Origin: Bacteroidaceae bacterium
GTDB lineage: Bacteria > Bacteroidota > Bacteroidia > Bacteroidales > Bacteroidaceae
Assembly (NCBI GenBank): GCA_017615835.1
Contig: JAFZZI010000005.1
Coordinates: forward strand, 45,832 to 109,831
Reading direction: 5' to 3'
DNA: 64,000 nucleotides
The translations under genes were made by a program, and so were the position numbers. The stretch's first letter is position 1. Every line of letters begins with the position of its first letter. The notes below the pieces were generated by a model that was not told the DNA's origin, searched no databases, and saw nothing but the letters and a program-made list of their open reading frames with translations. Positions 25,255 through 35,502 of this stretch are shown piece by piece.

Positions 25255-26427
25255 CTATCCTTCCAACGCCAATGTGACGGTGAAATCCACGTGTGGCATC
25301 TGCTGTTTTGTCTTATCATAGATGTTGATGTTCTTCTTTGCCGGTTCCACGATGACAGGGACATAAGATGCGGCCGCCTGGCCGGGCCCTTTGTACTTCA
25401 TCCACCAACGCTTGCGCTTGCCGCCCAGGAACTCCATCGTCCACCATTCCGCCCATTCCCTTGTGACATAACCGCTCGACATCTGCCATGACCGCCGGCC
25501 GTCGTTACCTATGGCCATCAGTGAGCGCGATGGCTGGAACGTCGGCCTCTCAACACGGGCGTAACTCTTCATATCCACGTTTATGTTCATCGCTTCCTTT
25601 GTCATTCCGCTACAGGTCTCTATGGCTCCCCTGCGGTTCAGGAATAGAAAGTCAACATAATCCTGATTATCGCGCAGCACGATAGGAGAATGGTCTCCCG
25701 TATAATCATCCTGCCCTTGTCCATTATTAAAGGTTGCCGGATAGAACACACTTTTCGTTCCGTTGCCGTTTACATCTACCCACGAGGTGATGCTGTCCCG
25801 TCCCACCTTCTCCGGTGATTCCGTAGGCTTGGTGGAAGCGTCGCCATTGCGGGTGTTGGTGTTCTCCAACGAAGAAACATCACGATTGGCATTGTCGGTT
25901 ATCAGTGACCGTTCCCATTCCGTCAGTCCGCCGATCATGCACTGACCGCCTGGTATATCTGTATTTCCGTCCGCATCCTCGCATTGTGTTTTGACATACT
26001 CATTGTCCGTGCTATCCAGGTATTCAGTGTAGATACGGAGAAAGTAACTGCGGTACATGCGCACACCGTCTATATAGGTCGGCTGGTTGGTGCCGGGTGT
26101 AAAGCTGCTGTCGGCTGCTGTAGATGCTGCCGCTTTCTTTGCCTCGTCCACCTCAGTGTTGAAGTCAAAATTGCTCCATATCGTCTTGAGTGCTGATGAG
26201 ATATCAAAGTGTGCCTCGGTCTGTCCGCCTGTGTCCTCGCAAAAATCCCCAACGACATTATTGTTATATACCACCTCTACGCGGACAATGGTAAACGGGC
26301 TGGTTACGGCCTCACCTGGCCTACTCCACTCCAGCCCGCTGATGTCTATCACCACAGGCGAGTCGGCGAAGTAGGTATGCACCTGCCCGTTTATCTCTCC
26401 GAACATTCCTGATACAGATACTGCCAT
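25255..26427 (-). CDS. Phage virion (tail-associated) protein, 390 aa
   Basis: A beta-rich, aromatic-rich protein (VSVSGMFGEINGQVHTYF at the start; SWQMSSGYVTREWAEWWTMEF near the C-terminus). It has no signal peptide or membrane segment. It is preceded by a late promoter and lies next to the large tail protein on the same strand, so a virion or tail-tip role is likely. No family recognised. Confidence 0.65.
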   Translation of the reverse strand: MAVSVSGMFGEINGQVHTYFADSPVVIDISGLEWSRPGEAVTSPFTIVRVEVVYNNNVVGDFCEDTGGQTEAHFDISSALKTIWSNFDFNTEVDEAKKAAASTAADSSFTPGTNQPTYIDGVRMYRSYFLRIYTEYLDSTDNEYVKTQCEDADGNTDIPGGQCMIGGLTEWERSLITDNANRDVSSLENTNTRNGDASTKPTESPEKVGRDSITSWVDVNGNGTKSVFYPATFNNGQGQDDYTGDHSPIVLRDNQDYVDFLFLNRRGAIETCSGMTKEAMNINVDMKSYARVERPTFQPSRSLMAIGNDGRRSWQMSSGYVTREWAEWWTMEFLGGKRKRWWMKYKGPGQAAASYVPVIVEPAKKNINIYDKTKQQMPHVDFTVTLALEG

Positions 26428-26438
26428 ATCTTTTTTGT

Positions 26439-26475
26439 GGCAAGATACGTGGCGGCAAGGCTGAAATCAAGGGCA
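26439..26475 (-). promoter_or_regulatory. Late promoter 2
   Basis: TGCCCTTGA (26475-26467), 19-bp spacer, TATCTTGCC (26447-26439) on the reverse strand, 11 bases before the start at 26427. Confidence 0.65.
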
Positions 26476-26549
26476 GTGCAGGAAACCGGCATAGTCCAAT
26501 GCAATAAATAACCATATTATTCCGTTCATATACAATAACTATAACAACA

Positions 26550-27404
26550 ATGAAAACAAGAACATCCTTCACTGTAAGCCGCCTAACATTGCTGGCACTT
26601 ACATATATGTTTACTCTTGCCTTCACCGCTTGCGTCGGTGATGATGATAGCGAGCCTACTATTGACGAGCTGCTGTCAGAAGAAACTACGCCGATCGACT
26701 TTGAGTTTGATGATTTTGAATATCTTGATAGATACTTTCTTTTCGACTATGCAGGTAACAAATACATTGGCTCCGACACCTTAACGACATCAAAGTGTAC
26801 GCTTGAACTCCGACAGGGAAAGCATCATCTAATCTGGATGAAGGGGCGATATGGCAGTGATGTTGGTTTTATCCCTCAAAACAGAACATTTTCTGGTTAC
26901 ACTTCTAATATAAATGTAACTTATACAGAAATGGACATAGAAGTTTCTCCCTATTTGATGCCGGTTAGAAAGGTTACGCTTCAGAATAAAAATCAAATCG
27001 AAGGAAATACCAGTTTAACCGTAATGGTTACAGATATAGATAAAATAGATATAAAGGCAAGTAAGGAAATAAAAGTAACAGGTTTTCCTTTTATGAATAA
27101 CATATCTTTAGATGGAAATAATTATGAGATAGAAAAGGAGATATATACTAATTGGGTGCATTTTATGTCTGGTAAAGAAGATATTGTCGGGATATATCTT
27201 TACACCCTCTGCCCGACCAACATAATTGAAGATATACAACTGAAAGTTGAAGTGCAGGATGCTAAGGGTAAGCCCATTCCAACCACTACCCTTCCAAGAA
27301 TTTCTCTTCAACGTGGTTGCATAACAGATTTACGCGGTCCACTTTTCTCTGGTAATACATCTGACTGGACGGTGACGATGGAGCCGGATGAATACGAATA
27401 CTGA
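26550..27404 (+). CDS. Surface lipoprotein, fimbrial-accessory-like cargo gene
   Basis: A 284-residue protein with a lipoprotein signal peptide (hydrophobic LTLLALTYMFTLAF, lipobox FTAC, Cys28) followed at once by acidic VGDDDSE, which resembles the Bacteroidota signal for export to the cell surface. The rest is beta-rich and resembles fimbrillin/Mfa2-type accessory proteins (LRQGKHHLIWMKG), a weak match. It faces opposite to both neighbours, is A+T-rich in its second half, and lacks the late promoter motif: features of a lysogenic-conversion (moron) gene. Confidence 0.7.
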   Translation: MKTRTSFTVSRLTLLALTYMFTLAFTACVGDDDSEPTIDELLSEETTPIDFEFDDFEYLDRYFLFDYAGNKYIGSDTLTTSKCTLELRQGKHHLIWMKGRYGSDVGFIPQNRTFSGYTSNINVTYTEMDIEVSPYLMPVRKVTLQNKNQIEGNTSLTVMVTDIDKIDIKASKEIKVTGFPFMNNISLDGNNYEIEKEIYTNWVHFMSGKEDIVGIYLYTLCPTNIIEDIQLKVEVQDAKGKPIPTTTLPRISLQRGCITDLRGPLFSGNTSDWTVTMEPDEYEY

Positions 27405-27406
27405 TT

Positions 27407-30400
27407 TTAGATATACATTATCTCCATCGTCACATCTCCTAACCCTGTCTTGTTACTGACGCGGTACTGTATCTTTTTGATAAACCCAGTGACGTCACCT
27501 ACGGTCACACGCTTTGTCTTGTCGATAGCCAGCAGTTGCGCCAGCTCCATGTGTACCGTGCGCTTGACGATACGGGCATTACATACCCAGTAGCTGTACT
27601 CCTTATAAAACTGGTCACACAGACCGCGGCCTTTTAGATTACCATCTGTTATCTCTAAGTAGCGGCGGTTGTTCTCGCCCTCCGGCTGCGAAGCGTCAAA
27701 GTACGGGTTTGGCTTCTCGGCGCGGAGCTTCAGTGAGAAACGGCCTTCACGCACATCTACTCCGCCACTTACAGTCACGGGACAGCCATTCGCGTATGCT
27801 AATTTTTGCAAGGCAATTAGCGTCTGCGCTCTTTCTTGCGAACTGTCTATCTCAATAATATATCCGCCTATCTCCTCGTCCAGTTCAAGCATACTTTCAA
27901 TGCTTTTGCCTTGCAAGTAATTAATGAAATCCACACGGGCGTCTTTCTGCATGAGCACACCTTGGTCGGCTGTGGCTCCGGCAAGAAGAAGCTTGTGCGT
28001 CTTACCGGTATCATCCTTTACTTCCGGTAATACATAACCTGTGAGATATGTAGAAGAAGACCGCTCTGTAAGGTTGAAGTGTGAGTCGCCCCATATGGCA
28101 GACATGACTTCTTTTGCTGCCGTCGGCGTTGTGCAAACGGCGTTATACCCGGTTCTTCCATCGTAGTCCCATGTGTTGCCATAGTTATCACAGGTGTCAG
28201 GATGTGCTGTTGCGCTGCTGCCCGACACGATGTCCCATGTGTCGTTATCCTCGCCATCGTTAGGATCGAAAGAGTAGTTTACATAGGCATCACTGCCGCT
28301 ACCCCGCATGATGCCCAGTGTCAATCCCCAATCCTTTTTTTCAAGCGGCGAGACCCCCTCGCTGTTAGGCTCGTAGTTATCCTGGAGGTACAGACGAATG
28401 CCCTCGTTAATATAGCCTTCGACAACGGCGTCTAATTGAAATGTATAATTATTCACATAGCGATCAGGATTTGAGTATAATATTACTCTTAACTCGCGAG
28501 TTATATTCAGCCTGACAGGCATGTCGCTGTTTATTGTAAACAGACCAAGTTTTTTCTTTTTGTCTGGTATCTTGTTTACATTATAAACAGCATCCGAGTC
28601 GTTATAAGATGCAGGTGCCACCTTATCTTCTAAGTCCGCTCTACGCGAGCGCATATCCTCGTTTACAAACAGTGCAAATTGTTGGTCGGTGCTATTATCG
28701 TTGTTACGTTCCTGTTCAAAGTTTATGTCATTCATGATAGCCGGAGCAAACCCGACGTTGATTGTCTCTATTGTCTCTGCATCGCCCGTACAGTCGCCAT
28801 CTTCAGCATCCATATAGCCAGCATACTCAAAAAGCGACGGGTGAAGTTCCTCATACGCCTTGGCGTCCTTGTCAATCTTTATTCCGTAAGCGTTACCGTT
28901 ATTAGGAGTGACATAACATGTCTTATCGAATGCCGAAATTTGTCGAATCAATGTTCCGTAGTCGGCATTGAGATTCCAATGTGAATAGTCATGTGTGTCG
29001 GAATTGTCCGCCCATAGTTCATTGGTCTTTGCCAACTTATCGGCAAAACCTTTATAATAGAATGTGGTATCACCCTTTTTGTCTCCATAGGTCATACGGA
29101 ATCCGCGAATGGGGTTCTCGACTTTTGTGTCCTTTCCCGCTACATCACAGGTTATCTCCTGAATATCGGTGTTGCGGAAGATGTTGCGCAACAATATAAT
29201 ACGTACCCGCTGATAGTTGTCGGAAAAGAGGAAGCGTACACCGAACCCATCTTCCAAAGCTTTTATCACTTCCGACACATCAGCGTTAGGAAAACACTCA
29301 TTTGTGGCATAGGCGTAATGATACCGACGATTCTTGGCTGCATAGTTGTTCATGTTGTTTAACCTGGCGCCAGCTATATCAAACTGCACCTTTACGGCAG
29401 AATACCATTTATCCGAACTTACGGGTTCGTTTTCCAACTTCCAAACCCAACTTTTTGTGTTTAATTTACTGTTTGCAATATCTGCTGTATTTTCAAACCG
29501 TTCTGCGACATAGTCATTATCCTGGTATGTAGTAAAACATCCATAACGTGCACTGCGATTGGCGCCTGTGCGGTCAAACTCTGTCGGAACCTCATATGCA
29601 CAGTTGGTATTGACAAAGAATAAACGTCTCAAATCCTCCACATTCATCATCTGATTCTCCTCTATGCTAATTCCCAAGTGTTTCATCAGGCACTTCAGCC
29701 AATACAAAACAAAGAAATTCGGAGCGCTGTTTACGCGGTTGGCAGGAGCTATCTCATATCCACGTAATGCCTGCTCATCCGCGCTATAGTCCACCACCCC
29801 ATTCACGGTAGGAAAACCGTGCTTCTGATAGCAGATAGCTATATTACAGTAGGGGTGTGCATTGTCATATGGAAAGTCGGTATTTAGTTGGTTGACACGA
29901 ACACCTCCGACAGGAGTTACTCCTCCTTGTACTCCGAACACTCCTTTAGGGAACACCATGCGCGGATAGTTCGTACTTATGCCTACATCCTTACTATGCA
30001 CATCTATGCTGAGGGGCTTAGATGAGTAAATAGTGTTTCCTTTATCTATTAGTAACGGCATCCATCTACCATTTTTAATGGTAATGGCATAATTCACATC
30101 AATGTCCATGTCAACTTCCCTTTTCTGCCACAATGCCATGCCTATTAAAATATCCTCGGTAAAAGGAACTTGATTAGCCTTAGCACCTTCTATCATATCG
30201 TCAAAGGTTTTCTGACCGCTTTCAAAAGTAACATCCACGTTGCCGTCCTCATCCACCTCCACCTCGTCGCTCAGTTTCAGATAGCCGAGATAAAGCGGCA
30301 GGCCTTCTACCCACAAGCGGACGCGACGTTTGTTAATCTGCTCATGCAGTCTCCCGCCGTGAATGTCGCCCGCCGTTCCAAATATATGAGCGTTGGCAAA

Positions 30401-30568
30401 GACGTTCAACTTGAACGCATAGCTCCACACGTCGCCGCTGGCAAAGATCTCGGACGTATCGGTAATTGTGATACTCTCGTCTTCCTGAATATTGGCGTAT
30501 TTGCTGCCCGTTGGATTAGGGTTGTCTTTTGTCTTCAGATCAAATATCTCAAGTGCTAAGTGCTCCAT
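27407..30568 (-). CDS. Large tail/baseplate protein
   Basis: About 1054 residues. The reading frame is open up to 30721, but the ATG at 30568 (MEHLALEIFDLKTKD) is chosen because a late promoter ends 19 bases upstream of it and the longer start would overlap the divergent promoter. The protein is beta-rich with few hydrophobic stretches and has an EPNSEGVSPLEKKDWG segment near the middle and a basic C-terminus. Position beside the tail fibre suggests a distal tail or baseplate component. Confidence 0.7.
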   Translation of the reverse strand: MEHLALEIFDLKTKDNPNPTGSKYANIQEDESITITDTSEIFASGDVWSYAFKLNVFANAHIFGTAGDIHGGRLHEQINKRRVRLWVEGLPLYLGYLKLSDEVEVDEDGNVDVTFESGQKTFDDMIEGAKANQVPFTEDILIGMALWQKREVDMDIDVNYAITIKNGRWMPLLIDKGNTIYSSKPLSIDVHSKDVGISTNYPRMVFPKGVFGVQGGVTPVGGVRVNQLNTDFPYDNAHPYCNIAICYQKHGFPTVNGVVDYSADEQALRGYEIAPANRVNSAPNFFVLYWLKCLMKHLGISIEENQMMNVEDLRRLFFVNTNCAYEVPTEFDRTGANRSARYGCFTTYQDNDYVAERFENTADIANSKLNTKSWVWKLENEPVSSDKWYSAVKVQFDIAGARLNNMNNYAAKNRRYHYAYATNECFPNADVSEVIKALEDGFGVRFLFSDNYQRVRIILLRNIFRNTDIQEITCDVAGKDTKVENPIRGFRMTYGDKKGDTTFYYKGFADKLAKTNELWADNSDTHDYSHWNLNADYGTLIRQISAFDKTCYVTPNNGNAYGIKIDKDAKAYEELHPSLFEYAGYMDAEDGDCTGDAETIETINVGFAPAIMNDINFEQERNNDNSTDQQFALFVNEDMRSRRADLEDKVAPASYNDSDAVYNVNKIPDKKKKLGLFTINSDMPVRLNITRELRVILYSNPDRYVNNYTFQLDAVVEGYINEGIRLYLQDNYEPNSEGVSPLEKKDWGLTLGIMRGSGSDAYVNYSFDPNDGEDNDTWDIVSGSSATAHPDTCDNYGNTWDYDGRTGYNAVCTTPTAAKEVMSAIWGDSHFNLTERSSSTYLTGYVLPEVKDDTGKTHKLLLAGATADQGVLMQKDARVDFINYLQGKSIESMLELDEEIGGYIIEIDSSQERAQTLIALQKLAYANGCPVTVSGGVDVREGRFSLKLRAEKPNPYFDASQPEGENNRRYLEITDGNLKGRGLCDQFYKEYSYWVCNARIVKRTVHMELAQLLAIDKTKRVTVGDVTGFIKKIQYRVSNKTGLGDVTMEIMYI

Positions 30569-30586
30569 TTGGAAATTATTTTTATC

Positions 30587-30623
30587 CGCAATATATGGCG
30601 CGGCAGCCCGATAATCAAGGGCG
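30587..30623 (-). promoter_or_regulatory. Late promoter 3
   Basis: CGCCCTTGA (30623-30615; first base deviates), 19-bp spacer, TATATTGCG (30595-30587) on the reverse strand. It decides the start of the large tail protein at 30568. Confidence 0.65.
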
Positions 30624-30646
30624 TTTGGGTAATCTGTGCCATATAC

Positions 30647-30683
30647 TGCCCTTGATTTCAGCCCCGCAGCTACGTATCTTGCG
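30647..30683 (+). promoter_or_regulatory. Late promoter 4
   Basis: TGCCCTTGA (30647-30655), 19-bp spacer, TATCTTGCG (30675-30683), 14 bases before the tail-fibre start. It is back to back with promoter 3, giving two divergent late promoters within 100 bases. Confidence 0.7.
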
Positions 30684-30697
30684 GAAAAAGTATATAT

Positions 30698-33600
30698 ATG
30701 GCACGCACATCCCCGGTCCACTACATAGCGCCTTCCGCTATTTCAATAACCCCCAATGCCAACAACTCCCATCGCGATCTGGCTGTCTATGTGACGGCGG
30801 GTGCAAAGATAAAAGTCCTCTGTCCGAGGGCTGGCATAGGGTATGCTGCCGACGGAACCTACCAGGAGTGGACGCTCAGCGGTCGTAACCGCCGGTTGGC
30901 GGATACTACGGGGGCAATGCCATATACCATCTATGCACGTCTAAACAAAACCGGCGGCAGGACAGGCTATCTGGTGTTCGTTAAGAAAACTCAGCACGGT
31001 AACGACTGGGTTGACGCGTATTCAAGCCTCACAAATGATACCGCCAACGGCTATAGTATACTCTATACGGATAACGGTGCCGAGGTTCGCGTAATTAGTC
31101 CTGACTACTATTACATCCGCCTTGGCGACGTATCAGTCGCAGATAATGGGCAGCGTACCGTGACGCTTGACACAGGCATCCTGGGCACTGACCAGTTTAA
31201 TGACGAATGGGCGCTAAACCCCGACCTTCTGCCGCTACGCATAGGGCTGGCCTGCGCTATCAATAACAAGGATGCAGGACCCACTCCTTATGTCTATTGG
31301 GGGCAGCAACTGGTGCTCTCCGCTACTCTCACTGAAGGATGGTCAGGCACTGATATCCAGCGCTTCGATCACTGGGAGATAACACGCAACTCGGGCGACC
31401 CCTCAGCCGATGACCTGTGGAGTCATCCCGCGGGCGCCAGCAGTTACCGGACACTGAGCAGCGATGGCCGGATTACGCTGAGTCATGCCCGTGGTGTTGG
31501 TGACGACTTCAACGGAGCCGTATCCTCTGTTTTTACGGTTATAGCGATGGGGCACGCTGAAAGTTCTGATTCTTCCAGCAGCTCTTCTTCCGGTGAGCCG
31601 GAACTTGTTACCCTCAAAGCCGCCACCATCAACATACACGCAGAGACGGTGGAGAAATATGAATTGGCGCTGTCGGCAAATATTGTAAGTTACAACCCGC
31701 AGACGCAAATCTATAACCCTGCCAACGTTACCGTCCGCATTCGCGCTATTGACCAGCGCGGCGATGTGTTCGAGTTGACTAAGGGGCAGTTTGATAATGC
31801 CGGACTTGCGGTTGAGTATGCCGCCGTCGAGGCTAGCGTAAGAATACCGCTGGTGTTCTCGGGTGCAAGCGACGACGTAGCCACAGCATCACTTGTCACC
31901 GCTACCGCCTTTGCTGCCCAGCAGAGCCTGAACATGCGCCTGGTACGCGTCACAGAAACTGACAGCAGCAGCGCAGGGGGAACTGAAGTGGTAGAATTGA
32001 TGCAGCAGACCATCGCCTTTGTCCGCGACGGCGAGGACTCCAAAGAACGTGAATGGATTTTCTATCGCAGCACCGAGGCCGTCACCTTTGGCGCAGGACA
32101 GGGACAGGTCGCACCGCCTGCTGCTATCAGCGGTGGTCAGGTGGATCCCACGGGTGCGGCTACAGGTGGTGATACCAATAAAGATCAGGACGGTTGGGTG
32201 CCGCAAGGTTGGTATGACGAAATGCAGGGTACTGATGCGGATAACCCATACGAATACGGCTCCTACCGCGACTATATTCATGAGAGCGATAGCAGTTCGT
32301 CAGACTCATCCAGCAGTGACAGCGGCGGACATTGGGGCCCGTTCTCCATGCCAAAGATATGGAGTCACTTTGCAAAGGACGGCCTCCCCGGACGCGGCAT
32401 CAAGACAAACACCGAACTCTACCAGGCCACCAACAGCAGCGCCTCACGCCAGGCGCCTACATCAGACAGTGGCTGGGATAGCGACCCGAACCTATCAAAT
32501 CTGACAAACAAGTGGACTGAGGCATACAAATATCTGTGGAACTGTGAGAAGATAATCTACACCAATGCTGACGGCACCGAGACCACCGAATACACCGTAC
32601 CTCGCGTCATTGCAATCTGGACGAAGGATGGTTTGCCGGGTAAGGGAATTGATAGTATCACCAACTACTACTGTATATCTAACGCATCCACAGGCATCAC
32701 CCGTCCTCAGACCGACGGTGCAAGCCCGTGGGATACCGACCCGATGGCGCCGACGAAGAATAAACCGTATCTGTGGAACTACGAGAAGATAGCATGGCTC
32801 AACTATGGCAGCGGACAGCAGTATACCTACACCGAACCTCACGTCATAGGGCACTTTGGAGGAGATGGCAGGGGCATATCAAGTCAGACCGAGTACTTTA
32901 AAGTTTCGTCAACACCTGACGCCCCAAGCACAAGTTCTCTAACCGAAAGTAATGGATGGTATACGATGAGTAATTCGGGGTGTCCTATACAGGGAAACAG
33001 AAACAACCCTTATTTATGGAGCTGTACCTATATTGAATACACAGACAACACCACCACTAAAGTAGTGCGACTAGTTAGTGTTTTTAACGTAGGTATCAAG
33101 CCTAACCTTCTTAGAGATACAGGATTCGTGTCAGAGGATAACATGAATGAATGGAGCTCAGGCGCAGATTATCGCGCCGGAGAGGTGATACCCGGAGCAG
33201 ACAACTCTTGGGGGTGCAAACCGCAGGAATCCAATAACGGCTATACAAATATGCTTCATCAGGTGGTGTACGATCCTTTAGGCAGGAGTTGCATAACCTC
33301 TGGTAAGTGGTATACATTATCATTCTTCAGCCGAACTCGAAGGTATGTCAACCAGACAAGCAACAAGAATACTCAAGGTTTCGGTTATGAAACCATCTAT
33401 CTCAGACCAGGTGAATATAAGTTGCAAATCAACGGCCGCGTATCATCTTCTGCTTATAATGCGGGAGTGATACTTAGGGCTAATATCTTTGGCCCACAGG
33501 TTAACGGCGAGGATACATGGACAATAAGCAAATCAATATCCTTAACCTCTAAGAAAGACGCCACAAGCGGCGAATCGGAGAAGCTGATTGTGGATTCTGC

Positions 33601-34960
33601 ACACGCGGGAGTTTATAAGATAGGATTTCAGGCGTATAAAAGTGATGGAGGTACAACTACGAATGATGTAACTATCAACTGGTGGAGATTAAGATGTCTT
33701 GATGATAATTCAAGCTTTAGCACTCATTTCTATCCATCTGTAATTGATACCGCGGTATATTATCAGGATGGCGTCAGAAAAACCGATGCTGAAACAAACG
33801 GAGATATTTTCTGGCCGTCAGATAACGATGTGTCTGATGATGATGGATGGACATTCCATTCCGTTGCATTCAAAATAAAGAGTTCTTTCTCGTCGGATAG
33901 CAAAGCTATATTATTTCGAGTACAAAAGACGTATCTCGAAATAAAATGCCCGAAGTTTGAAGAGAGCATCGTGCCGACCGAATGGATTCCCAATGAAAGC
34001 GATGTGGGTAACGAATGTGCGATTATTCCCGCTGGAACGTGGGTGTCAGGGGCGACATATTATTATTATGGTGGTGTAAGGAATGCTGTTCGCGTGAGTG
34101 GTTCTGACGGATGGTATATACTTAAGAGGAGAACGGGGAAGAGAGGGTTTACAAGCACTGTATCGCCCGCTTCTGATACACAAAACTGGCAAGCGAGCAC
34201 ATATATGAAGTTTATCGCTTGTGACGCGATGTTTGCGGAAGATGTGGTGGCAGATCGCATGAGAGTTGGCCGATTATCCTCGATCGGTAATAATGGTGTA
34301 GAGGTGAATATCGCCGATGGTATGCTCCAATTTAAAGGACTCAACTTTGTCAACATTCAACTTGGGTTGGATGATGACGGATGTGCTGTGTTGAAATTCT
34401 ACGACAAGAACGGAGTATTTCAGTATGACTTGGGGCCTAACGGAATCAATCAGAATGTCGACCAGCAGGATAACTATTTTCTCAATTATACACCTTTAGG
34501 AGCGCTGGCTGATGCAGCTTATAACAGGCAGGCTATATGGAATGTTCATCAAATCGCGCTTTCTTTTTGGTATCAGTTTGTTGAGGGTTACACCCAGACT
34601 GGTAACGTAAGGACTTATAACATCAGTGGCACTTCAACTCCGAGTTCAGTGAATGGCACCGTCTGCGACTCCAACTCCATTGCAGGTGCGGTACTCGATT
34701 GGATTGCAAGCCATCGTATGTCGCCGGGTTATTATGTTGGTCGTGAAATGCAGTTAGGAATCAATGATGGTATTTCTGGAGCGAACTACTATAGCCGAAG
34801 AGTTTATAGTGAGGTAGGCTTGGCTGCAAGTCCAGTAGCTATAGGCAACATCAGTTACATGATAGGTAATGATTCTAACTGGGCATTCTGTTATCAAGAT
34901 GGGTCACCTATGAATTTACAGGGTAAGGATTCTGTCCACGACTTCATAGAGTTGTATTAA
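30698..34960 (+). CDS. Phage tail fibre/receptor-binding protein, 1420 aa
   Basis: N-terminal 280 residues look like a virion-attachment part (GAKIKVLCPRAGIGYAADG). Two Ser/Asp-rich linkers (near residues 288-300, SSDSSSSSSSGEPE, and 528-545, SDSSSSDSSSSDSGG) separate it from three tandem repeats of about 75-80 residues (LPGRGIKTNTELYQ, LPGKGIDSITNYYC and RGISSQTEYFKV, each with a YLW-type core). The C-terminal part includes a knob-like region with GVEVNIADGMLQFKG. Likely the host-contact fibre. Beta-rich, no signal peptide. Confidence 0.7.
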   Translation: MARTSPVHYIAPSAISITPNANNSHRDLAVYVTAGAKIKVLCPRAGIGYAADGTYQEWTLSGRNRRLADTTGAMPYTIYARLNKTGGRTGYLVFVKKTQHGNDWVDAYSSLTNDTANGYSILYTDNGAEVRVISPDYYYIRLGDVSVADNGQRTVTLDTGILGTDQFNDEWALNPDLLPLRIGLACAINNKDAGPTPYVYWGQQLVLSATLTEGWSGTDIQRFDHWEITRNSGDPSADDLWSHPAGASSYRTLSSDGRITLSHARGVGDDFNGAVSSVFTVIAMGHAESSDSSSSSSSGEPELVTLKAATINIHAETVEKYELALSANIVSYNPQTQIYNPANVTVRIRAIDQRGDVFELTKGQFDNAGLAVEYAAVEASVRIPLVFSGASDDVATASLVTATAFAAQQSLNMRLVRVTETDSSSAGGTEVVELMQQTIAFVRDGEDSKEREWIFYRSTEAVTFGAGQGQVAPPAAISGGQVDPTGAATGGDTNKDQDGWVPQGWYDEMQGTDADNPYEYGSYRDYIHESDSSSSDSSSSDSGGHWGPFSMPKIWSHFAKDGLPGRGIKTNTELYQATNSSASRQAPTSDSGWDSDPNLSNLTNKWTEAYKYLWNCEKIIYTNADGTETTEYTVPRVIAIWTKDGLPGKGIDSITNYYCISNASTGITRPQTDGASPWDTDPMAPTKNKPYLWNYEKIAWLNYGSGQQYTYTEPHVIGHFGGDGRGISSQTEYFKVSSTPDAPSTSSLTESNGWYTMSNSGCPIQGNRNNPYLWSCTYIEYTDNTTTKVVRLVSVFNVGIKPNLLRDTGFVSEDNMNEWSSGADYRAGEVIPGADNSWGCKPQESNNGYTNMLHQVVYDPLGRSCITSGKWYTLSFFSRTRRYVNQTSNKNTQGFGYETIYLRPGEYKLQINGRVSSSAYNAGVILRANIFGPQVNGEDTWTISKSISLTSKKDATSGESEKLIVDSAHAGVYKIGFQAYKSDGGTTTNDVTINWWRLRCLDDNSSFSTHFYPSVIDTAVYYQDGVRKTDAETNGDIFWPSDNDVSDDDGWTFHSVAFKIKSSFSSDSKAILFRVQKTYLEIKCPKFEESIVPTEWIPNESDVGNECAIIPAGTWVSGATYYYYGGVRNAVRVSGSDGWYILKRRTGKRGFTSTVSPASDTQNWQASTYMKFIACDAMFAEDVVADRMRVGRLSSIGNNGVEVNIADGMLQFKGLNFVNIQLGLDDDGCAVLKFYDKNGVFQYDLGPNGINQNVDQQDNYFLNYTPLGALADAAYNRQAIWNVHQIALSFWYQFVEGYTQTGNVRTYNISGTSTPSSVNGTVCDSNSIAGAVLDWIASHRMSPGYYVGREMQLGINDGISGANYYSRRVYSEVGLAASPVAIGNISYMIGNDSNWAFCYQDGSPMNLQGKDSVHDFIELY

Positions 34961-35076
34961 CCTCCGCCTCTGTCTGATAGGCCGCCACCATATGCCTGAG
35001 TATTAGAGGGGATAATAACAAGGATAAGTTTATAATACAACGATTGCGACGGATGCTGCAAATTAAGGAGCATTAC

Positions 35077-35113
35077 TGCCCTTGACGATGACCCGGTCAC
35101 AATATATATTGCA
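35077..35113 (+). promoter_or_regulatory. Late promoter 5
   Basis: TGCCCTTGA (35077-35085), 19-bp spacer, TATATTGCA (35105-35113), 32 bases before the start at 35146. The rest of the gap 34961-35145 holds no gene I can support. Confidence 0.7.
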
Positions 35114-35145
35114 GCCAACGACAACAAAACAAATACTTTTTTATT

Positions 35146-35496
35146 ATGGCTATTTATAAAGGAACAGAGGTCAAATTCGGCATTGACCTGACAGCACCGG
35201 GGTTCAATATGGACACCGATGATTTTGAAATCAGCATCGTCTCTGGACACACAACCATCAAAGGTATAAAGGGCAATCCTGATGCGGCAAGTAAAATCCG
35301 TATCTTCAGTGAGTCCTCTGACTCGTCCTCGTCCGGCGAATCTGGCACGAATTGGTATGCTATTGCTGAGACGGACACACTTGATACTGGCCATCTCAAG
35401 GTGATAGCAAAGGCCCATATCCCTGATGCCAACGCTGCAGATGGAGTCCGTACCGAGGTAGCGGTTGCCGAACTCGGCATCCTCTCTAATCCATAA
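35146..35496 (+). CDS. Virion-associated protein with Ser/Asp linker
   Basis: A 116-residue beta-rich protein. Residues about 60-70 read ESSDSSSSGESG, like linkers in the tail fibre and capsid genes. It starts the rightward late operon after promoter 5. No family recognised. Confidence 0.65.
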   Translation: MAIYKGTEVKFGIDLTAPGFNMDTDDFEISIVSGHTTIKGIKGNPDAASKIRIFSESSDSSSSGESGTNWYAIAETDTLDTGHLKVIAKAHIPDANAADGVRTEVAVAELGILSNP

Positions 35497-35502
35497 TGAG
35501 CT

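Noticed and set aside
30569-30721. Longer N-terminus for the large tail protein
   Set aside because: It would overlap two divergent late promoters and the tail-fibre start.
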